Positions 43,349 through 51,728 of a DNA stretch of 64,000 nt are shown piece after piece. Numbering within the stretch: position 1 is the stretch's first letter; the number at the start of each line of letters is the position of its first letter. This DNA is from Neobacillus sp. WH10. GTDB lineage: Bacteria; Bacillota; Bacilli; Bacillales; Cytobacillaceae. A model generated the notes under the pieces. That model was not told the origin of the DNA, did not search any database, and saw nothing but the letters and a program-made list of their open reading frames with translations. The stretch covers positions 4,154,001-4,218,000 of the forward strand of contig NZ_CP126110.1 in assembly GCF_030123405.1 (NCBI RefSeq). The letters run 5' to 3'. The position numbers and the translations under genes are program-made.

Positions 43349-44517
43349 GTGATCACTGCTCCTTTATATTTTCAGAAGAACTGCTGAATTATAAATTTAG
43401 CACTCATCACCCTTTTAATCAATTCCGGCTTAAACTAACAATAGACCTATTAAATAAATTGAATGCTCTAGATCCTGGACAAATAATCCCCCCCAAAATG
43501 GCATCTGAAGAAGAGTTAGCTCTTATCCATGATAGGAGTTACATTGAGGCAGTAAAAAAAGCAGGACAAGGACAACTTCAGAATGAAATAGCTGAAAACT
43601 ATGGTTTGGGAACCGAAGATACCCCTATTTTCCCTAATATGCATGAAGCGAGTTCATTATTGGTTGGCGGTACATTAACGGCAGTTGATCAAGTAATGAC
43701 AGGTAAGGCCCTCCATGCTCTCCATCTTGGCGGTGGATTGCATCACGGCTTTCGCGGAAAAGCATCTGGATTTTGCATATATAATGACAGCTCGGTAGCC
43801 ATTAAATATTTACAGGAAAAGTACAATGCACGCGTGTTATATGTTGATACGGATGCCCATCACGGCGATGGTGTTCAATGGTCGTTCTATGATGACCCAA
43901 ATGTATGTACCTTGTCGATTCATGAGACAGGAAGATATTTGTTTCCTGGGACAGGGCACATCAATGAGCGAGGTCAAGGAAAGGGCTACGGCTATTCTTT
44001 TAATATACCCGTCGATGCCTTTACTGAAGATGACTCATGGCTCCATGCTTACACACAATCCATTAAAGAAGTTGCTGAGTTTTTTAAACCAGATGTAATC
44101 CTAACCCAAAATGGTGCCGACTCACATTATTATGATCCCTTAACACACTTATCAGCAACAATGAAAATCTATCGAGAGATACCTAAGCTTGCCCATGAAA
44201 TTGCCCATCAATATTGTAACGGGAAGTGGATTGCAGTAGGTGGCGGCGGTTATGATATATGGCGAGTGGTTCCAAGGGCATGGGCACTTATTTGGCTGGA
44301 AATGACAGAAAACTCAAATTGTTATGGCAGTTTACCGGAGGAATGGCTCAATCAGTGGCAAAAGGAATCACCTGTCATTTTGTCAAAAGAATGGGATGAC
44401 CCTGTTGATTTATATACTCCAATCCCACGTAAAGCTGAGATAACCGAAAAGAATTTACTTACGCTTGAAAAAGCACTTTACCCAATTCGTAATCATCAAA
44501 AGAGTGAATCGATGTAA
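43345..44517 (+). CDS. acuC: AcuC deacetylase
   Basis: A 390-residue class I histone-deacetylase-fold enzyme, which removes the acetyl group put on AcsA by AcuA. The catalytic core is LHLGGGLHHGFRGKASGFCIYND and VLYVDTDAHHGDGVQ (zinc Asp/His and the His pair), with NGADSHYYDPL and VGGGGYD. The start is the ATG of the ATGA overlap with acuB; an earlier GTG-like start lies inside acuB. A strong terminator follows. Confidence 0.95.
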   Translation: MSDHCSFIFSEELLNYKFSTHHPFNQFRLKLTIDLLNKLNALDPGQIIPPKMASEEELALIHDRSYIEAVKKAGQGQLQNEIAENYGLGTEDTPIFPNMHEASSLLVGGTLTAVDQVMTGKALHALHLGGGLHHGFRGKASGFCIYNDSSVAIKYLQEKYNARVLYVDTDAHHGDGVQWSFYDDPNVCTLSIHETGRYLFPGTGHINERGQGKGYGYSFNIPVDAFTEDDSWLHAYTQSIKEVAEFFKPDVILTQNGADSHYYDPLTHLSATMKIYREIPKLAHEIAHQYCNGKWIAVGGGGYDIWRVVPRAWALIWLEMTENSNCYGSLPEEWLNQWQKESPVILSKEWDDPVDLYTPIPRKAEITEKNLLTLEKALYPIRNHQKSESM

Positions 44518-44546
44518 AAAAGGCTGCCCGCAGGCAGCCTTTTTTA
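44516..44546. terminator. Terminator between acuC and ccpA
   Basis: AAAAAGGCTGCC-CGCA-GGCAGCCTTTTTT at the junction of convergent acuC and ccpA; effective in both directions. Confidence 0.92.
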
Positions 44547-45545
44547 TTATTTTGTCGATCGACGCTGTTCAATCCGATGTGGAAGAACAACTATATGCTC
44601 TTCAATTTGTTCTTTATTCATTAATTTGGTTAAGAGCCTCATCGCAACTGCACCAATATCATATAATGGCTGGATTATCGTTGTAAGCTGGGGACGAACC
44701 ATAAGTGACAGCCTTGTATTGTCTGATGTGATGACCTCAAAGTCGTCTGGAATACGATATCCTTTGTCCTCTGCCCCATGAACAACCCCTAGAGCCATTT
44801 CATCAGCACCCACTAAAATAGCAGTTGGCCTCTCTTTAGCTTCTAATAATTTTTCGAATGCCTCTATACCAGAGTCGTACGTATAATCTCCTTCAACAAC
44901 AAACTCTTCATTATACGGCAGCCCGGATTCCTGAAGCGCCCGTTGATACCCTTTAAGTTTTTTCTGCGCATTCTTTGGTTCATGAAGCGGACCAACGACA
45001 AAGGCAATATTTTTATGGCCTTTGTTAATGAATTCCTTTACAGAATCAAAAACGGCTCTTTCATAGTCAATATTTACAGAAGGAATCTGATTCGACTCTT
45101 CAATAGAGCCTGCAAGAACGATTGGCACTGGTGATTTTGCAAATTCCTCAACATGATCAGCAGTAATATTTCCTCCCATAAAAACAATTCCATCTACTTG
45201 TTTACCAAGCATGGTATTAAGTAAATGTAATTCCTTTTCTTTGTTTTGGTCGGAATTACTTAAAATGATATTGTATTTATACATTGTTGCAATATCTTCA
45301 ATACCGCGCGCTAATTCAGCAAAAAAGATATTGGAGATATCCGGAATGATGACACCCACAGTTGTTGTTTTTTTACTAGCTAATCCTCTTGCAACTGCAT
45401 TTGGACGATAGCCTAATCTTTCAATAACCTCTAACACTTTTTTGCGGGTTACTGGTTTTACATTTGGATTTCCATTTACTACACGTGAAACGGTCGCCAT
45501 TGATACATTTGCTTCCCTTGCTACATCATAAATAGTGATATTCAC
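44547..45545 (-). CDS. ccpA: Catabolite control protein A
   Basis: A 332-residue LacI/GalR-family global regulator of carbon catabolite control, activated by HPr-Ser46-P. The HTH is TIYDVAREANVSMATVSRVVNG with hinge RPNAVARGLASKKT; the effector domain shows GVIIPDISNIFFAELARG. Nearly the whole chain is recognisable against B. subtilis CcpA. The start is GTG at 45545 with AGGAG about 10 nt before it. Predicted targets within this window are ackA (activation) and megL and perhaps acuABC (repression). Confidence 0.97.
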   Translation of the reverse strand: MNITIYDVAREANVSMATVSRVVNGNPNVKPVTRKKVLEVIERLGYRPNAVARGLASKKTTTVGVIIPDISNIFFAELARGIEDIATMYKYNIILSNSDQNKEKELHLLNTMLGKQVDGIVFMGGNITADHVEEFAKSPVPIVLAGSIEESNQIPSVNIDYERAVFDSVKEFINKGHKNIAFVVGPLHEPKNAQKKLKGYQRALQESGLPYNEEFVVEGDYTYDSGIEAFEKLLEAKERPTAILVGADEMALGVVHGAEDKGYRIPDDFEVITSDNTRLSLMVRPQLTTIIQPLYDIGAVAMRLLTKLMNKEQIEEHIVVLPHRIEQRRSTK

Positions 45546-45870
45546 CTACAACACTCTCCTAAAACCTACATTGTTTTCTTTATTTTACAACAGCATGTGT
45601 AAACTTAGTCATTATTGTTTTTTCTAGCTATAGCGTCCAGCAACTTATGTATTAGCACTCTCATCCTTACAATTAGTCAACATTGAATCGACTTTAGCTT
45701 CGTGTTTCTTTTATCTCATACGATGATGTCTAATCCATATGTCGATAAATGGACGCTTCAACTTTTCTCTTTTGTGAGAACATAAACAATCTTAAATATG
45801 TAATAATGATACGATAAGAATAGTAAAGCTGCAATTGCATTTGTCAATATTTTTTTGGGAATTTCTTTTT
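45546..45870. other. ccpA upstream region, no gene seen
   Basis: AT-rich non-coding sequence. A short stretch around 45625-45660 (AGCGTCCAGCAACTTATGTA) looks like a degraded copy of the dispersed repeat. No motor genes (motPS) are found here, although they lie near ccpA in B. subtilis. Confidence 0.5.
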
Positions 45871-45877
45871 GATTCAA

Positions 45878-45912
45878 AAAAACCTTCTGCAAAGATGCCG
45901 CAGAAGGTTTTT
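45878..45912 (-). terminator. aroA terminator
   Basis: AAAAACCTTCTGC...GCAGAAGGTTTTT, 13-bp perfect stem with T-run on minus, about 85 nt after the aroA stop. Confidence 0.85.
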
Positions 45913-45934
45913 AGGTATCACTGAATTTCGATAA

Positions 45935-45995
45935 TGTCTAAAGCGCCAGCATCCAGCGGATGGTGTACGTCATAAAACGTGTGCTTCCGCTAGTC
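45935..45995. repeat. Dispersed repeat between aroA and its terminator
   Basis: TCTAAAGCGCCAGCATCCAG, then CGGATGGTG and GTGTGCTTCCGCTAG: the AGCGCCAG and CTTCCGCT ends are those of the family. It fills the space between aroA stop and terminator. Confidence 0.65.
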
Positions 45996-47072
45996 TTATA
46001 TTCTTACAAAGTTTGACGCGAGCAATTCATTATAGAATTTGTCAAATTGGTTAAGATCCATTTGCTGTTGTGAATCAGAAAGGGCAACTGCAGGATCTGG
46101 ATGAACTTCAGCCATAACACCATCAGCGCCGATGGCAATTGCAGCCTTCGCACAAGGGAGCAGTAAATCTCTTCTACCTGTAGAATGTGTAACGTCTACC
46201 ATTACTGGCAAATGTGTTTCTTGTTTTAAAATAGGAACTGCTGAAATATCTAGCGTATTTCTTGTTGCTCGTTCATATGTTCTAATTCCGCGCTCACAAA
46301 GTATGATTTGTCCATTTCCTTGTGCCATAATATACTCAGCGGCATTGATAAATTCCTCAATCGTTGCCGAAATCCCTCTTTTTAACAAGACAGGCTTATT
46401 AACCGCACCTGCAGCTTTTAGCAATTCAAAGTTCTGCATATTACGGGCACCAATTTGAATGACGTCAATATAGTCGATGGCCATTTCAATATCAGATGGA
46501 TTCACGATCTCACTGATGACAGCCATATCATATTCATCTGCCACACGTTTTAAAATTTTTAGCCCTTCTACCCCTAAACCTTGGAAATCATATGGAGAAG
46601 TTCTTGGTTTATATGCACCGCCACGAAGGAGCTTCAAGCCTTTTTCCTTCATAGCTTTTGCTACACTTGCTACTTGCTCATATGACTCTACAGCACAAGG
46701 GCCAAACACGAAATGCTGTTTTCCATCGCCAATATTTTCACCTTTTAACGTAACAATTGTATTTTCAGGCTTCTTCTTTCTAGAAACAAGCAATGCTTTT
46801 TCATGATCATCTTTTTGCAAATCTAATCCTGCTTTAAAAATTTCCTTGAAAAGATGATCGATTGTTGTATTTTCAAAAGGTCCATCGTTATGCTCTTTAA
46901 TTACTTCAAGCATTTTTCTTTCTCGGACTGGATCGTATCGGTACACCCCTTGATTACCTTTAACTCGTCCAATCTCTTGGACAAGCTGAGCTCTTTCGTT
47001 AATTAGCCTCAACAATTCCAAGTTAAGTTCATCCATTCGCGTCCTCAATTGATCTAATTCATTTTTGCCCAT
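45996..47072 (-). CDS. aroA: DAHP synthase / chorismate mutase AroA
   Basis: A 358-residue bifunctional enzyme of the shikimate pathway. The N-terminal 90 residues are an AroQ-type chorismate mutase (ELDQLRTRMDELNLELLRLI; YDPVRERKML), which also gives feedback control by prephenate. The rest is a type I-beta DAHP synthase barrel (FGPCAVESYEQVA; GGAYKPRTSPYDFQGLG; IGARNMQNF; PVMVDVTHSTGRRDL). The ATG at 47072 gives the B. subtilis length; an ATG 39 nt upstream is possible but adds an unconserved head. Confidence 0.95.
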   Translation of the reverse strand: MGKNELDQLRTRMDELNLELLRLINERAQLVQEIGRVKGNQGVYRYDPVRERKMLEVIKEHNDGPFENTTIDHLFKEIFKAGLDLQKDDHEKALLVSRKKKPENTIVTLKGENIGDGKQHFVFGPCAVESYEQVASVAKAMKEKGLKLLRGGAYKPRTSPYDFQGLGVEGLKILKRVADEYDMAVISEIVNPSDIEMAIDYIDVIQIGARNMQNFELLKAAGAVNKPVLLKRGISATIEEFINAAEYIMAQGNGQIILCERGIRTYERATRNTLDISAVPILKQETHLPVMVDVTHSTGRRDLLLPCAKAAIAIGADGVMAEVHPDPAVALSDSQQQMDLNQFDKFYNELLASNFVRI

Positions 47073-47199
47073 TATTCGTCCCCGTCCTTCCTTTTGCAAA
47101 TCATTTATCACCTTGATGCGTAGATGTATTTTCTGACATAAGTTGATGATTTACAAGCTTAAAGTGTATAATTTTTAAATTTTTTAATAATTAGGCTTT

Positions 47200-47228
47200 A
47201 TTATAGCTGAAATGGTTTCCTTTGTCAT
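47200..47228 (-). promoter_or_regulatory. Sigma-A promoter of aroA
   Basis: On minus, ATGACA (47228-47223), 17-nt spacer, TATAAT (47205-47200). Leader about 120 nt. The rest of the 47073-47379 gap shows only AT-rich sequence. Confidence 0.7.
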
Positions 47229-47348
47229 CTATTTTTTCTTTACTAATTAAACGCTTTTAAGCACTAAAGTAAGCTGATATATTGTAGAATATGTTATGTA
47301 ATTCATCTCACAATGTATCTATTTATAAAAATATTTTTTTATATAATG

Positions 47349-47373
47349 AAGAGGATGAACCCATCATCCTCTT
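47349..47373 (-). terminator. ytxJ terminator
   Basis: AAGAGGATGA-ACCCA-TCATCCTCTT stem just behind ytxJ; T-rich sequence follows on minus. Confidence 0.75.
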
Positions 47374-47379
47374 TGATAT

Positions 47380-47712
47380 TTATTGGTTTTTACTGCTTGC
47401 ACTAACTAGAGATTGATTAGTGATTTTCCAGTGAGAAGCACTCCATAATGCTTCTCCGTTTGCAAAAAGAATAGCTTGTGGTGACTCGTGCTTAATCTGA
47501 AATCTTTCCGCGATCTCGTTAGATAACGGTCGTGAATTTTGAACAGCTAAATAATAGGTTGGTACATCCTGATATTTATTGGAAAATTTTTCGTATTCCT
47601 TATAAGCAGCATGACTAATGGGACATGTTAAACTATGCTTTAAAAGATAAAATTTACTATCATTTGTAATTATTTGATCAAATTGTTCAATTGATTCAAT
47701 TTTTTCAAGCAT
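47380..47712 (-). CDS. ytxJ: YtxJ, bacilliredoxin-like monothiol protein
   Basis: A 110-residue thioredoxin-fold protein with a single active-site Cys in LLKHSLTCPISHAAYKEYEKF (TCPIS motif), as in YtxJ/BrxC, which removes bacillithiol from mixed disulfides. Only one Cys is present, consistent with a monothiol mechanism. Third gene of the ytxGHJ group, separated from ytxH by about 150 bp with a terminator and a dispersed repeat, so it may also have separate expression here. Confidence 0.9.
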   Translation of the reverse strand: MLEKIESIEQFDQIITNDSKFYLLKHSLTCPISHAAYKEYEKFSNKYQDVPTYYLAVQNSRPLSNEIAERFQIKHESPQAILFANGEALWSASHWKITNQSLVSASSKNQ

Positions 47713-47732
47713 TCATATAACCTCCAGTTAGA

Positions 47733-47795
47733 AATGCGGAAGCGTCTTGACCAGGAGCTTATGACCTTTAGCCCCTAGGCGCAGAAGCAAACCAT
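47733..47795. repeat. Dispersed repeat between ytxH and ytxJ
   Basis: AATGCGGAAGCGTCTTGACC, then AGCCCCTAGGCGCAGAAGC. Same outer words as the 36.6-kb and 39.9-kb copies (GCGGAAGCG, CCCCTAGGCGC). Confidence 0.7.
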
Positions 47796-47804
47796 AAAAT
47801 AAAT

Positions 47805-47838
47805 AAACGGTGAAGTAATTTTATCACTTCACCGTTTT
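47805..47838 (-). terminator. Terminator after ytxH
   Basis: AAACGGTGAAGT...ACTTCACCGTTTTT, strong stem behind ytxH, ending the ytxG-ytxH transcript in part. Confidence 0.85.
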
Positions 47839-47863
47839 TATCACAAATAATTGTTACTAGTTA

Positions 47864-48358
47864 TTAAATTTTGACCTTGCTTTCTTCCTCTTCAAAAGCC
47901 TTTTGTGCCTCTTCTAATTTTTTCCTTATTTCATTGCTGTCCAAAGATTTGATTTCAATTGATTTTTTTGCTCCTGGTTTTTCTTTTGGGTCTTGAATTG
48001 GAATATATGTTAATTCGGATCCTTCCACGGTTTCATCTGTATTTCCTGATTTTCCTTTTACCTTACTTAATAGTCCCGTGGATTGTTTAACTATTCCATG
48101 AGAAAGGGAAGAAGTTTTAGACACGAATTCATTGCTCTTATTCATAACATTTTCCCGAAATTGACCTGTCTTATCCATGATAGATCCTGCTTGATTACTT
48201 AAAGTAATACGAAGCTCTTTACCAGACTTTGGAGCCAAAAGAAGTGCAGCAGCGGCTCCGGCTACCCCGCCAATTAGTGCACCCAATAAAAAGCTATTGG
48301 AAGACTCCTGATTGCGGTTTTGATTCGTTTCTCTTGATTCATATTCTCTACTGGACAT
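47864..48358 (-). CDS. ytxH: YtxH general stress protein
   Basis: A 164-residue YtxH-family protein: one N-terminal membrane segment with Gly/Ala (FLLGALIGGVAGAAAALLLAPKSG) followed by a long charged helix. Such proteins belong to the sigma-B general stress regulon in B. subtilis (ytxGHJ); the molecular role is unknown. It follows ytxG by 17 nt. Agreement of gene order and the sigma-B-type promoter before ytxG support the same regulation. Confidence 0.9.
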   Translation of the reverse strand: MSSREYESRETNQNRNQESSNSFLLGALIGGVAGAAAALLLAPKSGKELRITLSNQAGSIMDKTGQFRENVMNKSNEFVSKTSSLSHGIVKQSTGLLSKVKGKSGNTDETVEGSELTYIPIQDPKEKPGAKKSIEIKSLDSNEIRKKLEEAQKAFEEEESKVKI

Positions 48359-48375
48359 TTTATTACCTCCTTTGT

Positions 48376-48837
48376 TTAATGTGCCCTAACCCTTTGTTTC
48401 TCTTTTGAATTTAATTCATTCTTTCCGTGCTTTCTAGCCTGCCACTTATCCTTTAATTCAAGGAAAATATTACTCCATTGAACAATTTGCGAAATTTTCT
48501 CTTTACTCTCTTCTACCTGCTGATCAACTGAATTGGTTATGTTCTGCAGTGTTCCATTAAATTTGGAAACCGTTGTTCCAACATCCTTTACAGCATCTAC
48601 CACACTATTTAAACTTTCAGCTTTCTGCTGAATATCTTCAGCAAGTGCATTTGTTTTTTGTAAAAGTAAAGTGGTTTCCGTTGTAACGCCGTTCAATTGT
48701 TTTTCTAATCCCGTCAATGTGTTCGAAACGCTTGTAAGTGTAACTTGAAGTGATTTGAGCGTTTTCGATAAATAGATGACAAGCACAAAAAACGCAATTG
48801 CTATCAAGGCTACGCTTAAGTATAAAATAATTTGCAT
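48376..48837 (-). CDS. ytxG: YtxG, DUF948 stress protein
   Basis: A 153-residue DUF948 protein. One N-terminal TM helix (MQIILYLSVALIAIAFFVLVIY) is followed by a coiled coil resembling the chemoreceptor-like helices of the family (LEKQLNGVTTETTLLLQKTN). Function unknown; first gene of ytxGHJ. The ATG at 48837 is preceded by GGAGGTG; an ATG 27 nt upstream lies near the start point of the sigma-B-type promoter and is unlikely. Confidence 0.9.
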   Translation of the reverse strand: MQIILYLSVALIAIAFFVLVIYLSKTLKSLQVTLTSVSNTLTGLEKQLNGVTTETTLLLQKTNALAEDIQQKAESLNSVVDAVKDVGTTVSKFNGTLQNITNSVDQQVEESKEKISQIVQWSNIFLELKDKWQARKHGKNELNSKEKQRVRAH

Positions 48838-48870
48838 CGTGCACCTCCGCCTTAATCCTATCATTATGTA

Positions 48871-48895
48871 TTACCCATCCAATAAGGATATAAAC
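48871..48895 (-). promoter_or_regulatory. Sigma-B-type promoter of ytxGHJ
   Basis: On the minus strand GTTTAT (48895-48890), a 13-nt spacer and GGGTAA (48876-48871) match the sigma-B consensus GTTTAA-N12/15-GGGTAT, each with one mismatch. ytxGHJ is a sigma-B operon in B. subtilis. Confidence 0.8.
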
Positions 48896-49038
48896 CTCGC
48901 TCATTATCTTATACTACTTCCATATTTTTGTCTTGTTTTCCTGCCAATTATTTAAAAATTTCATTGTTTTTTCAACTTTCTCATATCCTTCGGGTACAAT
49001 AGAATTGTATTTTATTTATTTTGTTGGAGGCGTTTGTG

Positions 49039-50154
49039 TTGAAAGATCCTCGTATTGAGAAACTGGCTAAAAATTTAATTAATTATTCGGTGCAGCTTCA
49101 AAAGGGTGAAAAGGTGTTAATTGAAAACTTTGGATTGCAGCGCGAACTTGTTACTGCCCTTGTCAAAGAGGCATATGCAGCAGGAGGTTACCCATTTGTT
49201 CTGCTAAAAGACCACCAAGTCGACCGCTCATTGCTATTAGGTGCACAGGAAGAACAATTTAGCATGATGGCTGAATTTGAAGCAAATGTGATGAGGAAAA
49301 TGAATGCATACATAGGTCTCCGCTCAGGTGATAACATCAATGAGCATGCAGATGTCCCTGATGATAAAATGAAAATCCACGGTAATACCATTGGCAAAAA
49401 AGTTCACCGTGATATCCGCGTTCCAAAAACCAAATGGGTTGTTCTTAGATATCCAACCTCAAACATGGCTCAATTAGCAAAAATGAGTACAGAGGCATTT
49501 GAAAACTTTTACTTTGATGTATGTAACTTGGATTACAGTAAAATGGATCAAGCGATGGACAGCCTTGTGGAATTGATGAACCGAACAGACAAAGTGCGCA
49601 TTACTGGTCCTGGAACAGACCTCAGCTTCTCGATTAAGGATATTCCAGCGATTAAATGTGCCGGCAGATTAAATATTCCTGATGGGGAAGTTTACACTGC
49701 TCCTGTGCGTAATTCGGTTAACGGGGTAATCACATATAATACTCCATCCCCATACCAAGGATTTACCTTTGAAAATGTGAAGCTAACATTTAAAGATGGA
49801 AAGATTGTCGAAGCAGAGTCTAATGATTCAAGCCGTATTAATAAAATCTTTGATACAGACGAAGGGGCCCGCTATGTTGGGGAATTCGCTATTGGGGTAA
49901 ATCCATTTATTCTCAATCCAATGCAAGACATTTTATTTGATGAAAAAATTTGTGGCAGTTTCCACTTCACTCCTGGGCAGTGTTATGATGATGCCTTTAA
50001 TGATAACCATTCCAATATCCATTGGGATATGGTAAATATCCAGCGTCCGGAGTACGGCGGCGGGGAAATCTATTTTGATGATGTATTAATCCGTAAAGAT
50101 GGTTTGTTCGTTTTACCTGAATTAGAGGTACTGAACCCGGAAAATCTTAAGTAA
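49039..50154 (+). CDS. ampS: M29 family aminopeptidase
   Basis: A 371-residue thermophilic-type (M29) aminopeptidase with a two-metal centre. Recognisable segments are KDPRIEKLAKNLINYSVQL, TGPGTDLSFSIKD, the metal ligands in IPDGEVYTAPVRNSVNG, EFAIGVNPFI, and HSNIHWDMVNIQRPEYGGGEIYFD. This matches AmpS of B. subtilis, which there maps elsewhere, so either a paralogue or relocation. The TTG at 49039 is favoured since GGAGG lies 8 nt upstream; the GTG just before it has a 5-nt spacing. Confidence 0.88.
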   Translation: MKDPRIEKLAKNLINYSVQLQKGEKVLIENFGLQRELVTALVKEAYAAGGYPFVLLKDHQVDRSLLLGAQEEQFSMMAEFEANVMRKMNAYIGLRSGDNINEHADVPDDKMKIHGNTIGKKVHRDIRVPKTKWVVLRYPTSNMAQLAKMSTEAFENFYFDVCNLDYSKMDQAMDSLVELMNRTDKVRITGPGTDLSFSIKDIPAIKCAGRLNIPDGEVYTAPVRNSVNGVITYNTPSPYQGFTFENVKLTFKDGKIVEAESNDSSRINKIFDTDEGARYVGEFAIGVNPFILNPMQDILFDEKICGSFHFTPGQCYDDAFNDNHSNIHWDMVNIQRPEYGGGEIYFDDVLIRKDGLFVLPELEVLNPENLK

Positions 50155-50195
50155 AAAGAAAGGATGCCAACTTCCATGATGGCATCCTTTCTTTT
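50155..50195. terminator. Terminator between ampS and murC
   Basis: AAAGAAAGGATGCCA...TGGCATCCTTTCTTT, a 15-bp stem between convergent genes with T-runs on both sides. Confidence 0.92.
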
Positions 50196-51494
50196 TTATG
50201 ATATTTGTTTTTCGTACGATTCCTGAAATTTTTGGATGTCACCTGCACCCATAAAAATAATGACACTGTTGGAATATTCGTTTAATACGAAAGTATTTTC
50301 TTCTGATATGATTTCAGACCCAGCAACTTTATCTTGTAAGTCTTTTATCGTCAGCTTACCATGGTTTTCCCTGGCTGATCCAAAAATCTCACATAAAAAT
50401 GCTTTATCTGCCAGTCTTAAACTTACAGCAAAATCCTCTAAAAACGCTTGCGTCCGCGTGAATGTATGTGGCTGGAATACCGCAATTATCTTCCGGTCAG
50501 GATATTTCTGTTTGGCCGCCTCGATGGTTGCTTTAATTTCAGTTGGATGATGGGCATAATCATCAATTAAGATTTGTGAACCGATGCTTTTTTCAGAGAA
50601 TCTTCTTTTTACACCTTGGAACGTTTGCAAAAGTTCCTTCACGATCTCTACATCAATTTCTTCGTAATGACATAAACCAATGACCGCAAGTGCATTTAAC
50701 ACACTATGGTCGCCGAACGTCGGTATGGAAAATGTATTATAGAAGGTATTACGAATAAAGACATCAAAACTCGTCCCATGGGTTGTTTTCACAAGGTTTT
50801 TAGCCTGGTAATCATTTTCCTCGCCAAACCCATAAAATAACACCGGAACCTTCGCTTGGATTTTTTGCAGGTGTTCGTCATCCCCATAAGCAAATATTCC
50901 TTTTTTCACTTGGACAGCCATCTCTTGAAAGGCCGAAAATACATCATCAATATTGGCAAAATAATCAGGGTGATCAAAATCGATGTTTGTCATAATGGCA
51001 TAGTCCGGAAAGTACGATAAGAAATGTCTTCTGTATTCACAAGCTTCAAATACAAAATACTCTGCACCTTCTTCACCTTTACCTGTTCCGTCACCGATTA
51101 AAAAGGATGTAGGTTTCGCACCTGCTATTGTATGTGCAAGCAAGCCTGTAGTGGATGTTTTTCCGTGTGCACCAGTAATAGCTATGCTAATAAAGTTTTG
51201 CATAAAATCGCCTAAAAAGCGATGGTACCGTACAATAGGAAGGCCAAGCTTCATTGCCTCTTGAATTTCTTCATGGGTATCAGGAAACGCATTTCCTGCA
51301 ATAATAGTCAATCCTGGCTTGATATTTTCCTTTTGAAAGGGAAGGATAGTGATCCCTGATTTTTCAAGTGCATCCTGGGTAAAAAAGTGTTTTTCGACAT
51401 CGGAGCCTTGCACCTGAAACTTCATATCATGTAGAACCTGTGCGAGCGCACTCATTCCAGACCCCTTAATACCTACAAAATGGTAAATAGTCAT
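50196..51494 (-). CDS. murC: UDP-N-acetylmuramate-L-alanine ligase
   Basis: A 432-residue Mur ligase adding the first amino acid to UDP-MurNAc. The N-terminal UDP-binding loop is YHFVGIKGSGMSALAQVLHD; the ATP site is ITGAHGKTSTTGLLAHT; DDYAHHPTEIKATIEAAK and FQPHTFTR are Mur ligase signatures. The ATG at 51494 (GGAGG upstream) gives precisely the B. subtilis length. sftA lies upstream on the same strand, about 235 bp away. Confidence 0.97.
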   Translation of the reverse strand: MTIYHFVGIKGSGMSALAQVLHDMKFQVQGSDVEKHFFTQDALEKSGITILPFQKENIKPGLTIIAGNAFPDTHEEIQEAMKLGLPIVRYHRFLGDFMQNFISIAITGAHGKTSTTGLLAHTIAGAKPTSFLIGDGTGKGEEGAEYFVFEACEYRRHFLSYFPDYAIMTNIDFDHPDYFANIDDVFSAFQEMAVQVKKGIFAYGDDEHLQKIQAKVPVLFYGFGEENDYQAKNLVKTTHGTSFDVFIRNTFYNTFSIPTFGDHSVLNALAVIGLCHYEEIDVEIVKELLQTFQGVKRRFSEKSIGSQILIDDYAHHPTEIKATIEAAKQKYPDRKIIAVFQPHTFTRTQAFLEDFAVSLRLADKAFLCEIFGSARENHGKLTIKDLQDKVAGSEIISEENTFVLNEYSNSVIIFMGAGDIQKFQESYEKQIS

Positions 51495-51728
51495 TGAAGA
51501 ACCTCCAACCAAACGTAATACTGTAAAACAGTATATGACATCTGTCTGTATTTGCTAATTGTCTTGAGAATCTCTAACCGTTATAGATTTATTATTCATT
51601 AATAAAAATCATTTAATTATTATACCATTATTCTTTTGTAAAAACTATTTGCGGCTTACATTCTCCCTTTATGTCGATTTTATTTTTTATCCCTGTAAAC
51701 AAAGAATACAAAAACTTACAAAAATGTC

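Noticed and set aside
47247..47261. TTAAACGCTTTTAAG upstream of aroA as a cre site
   Set aside because: It lacks the TG and CA ends of the consensus and lies upstream of a well-formed promoter without supporting context.
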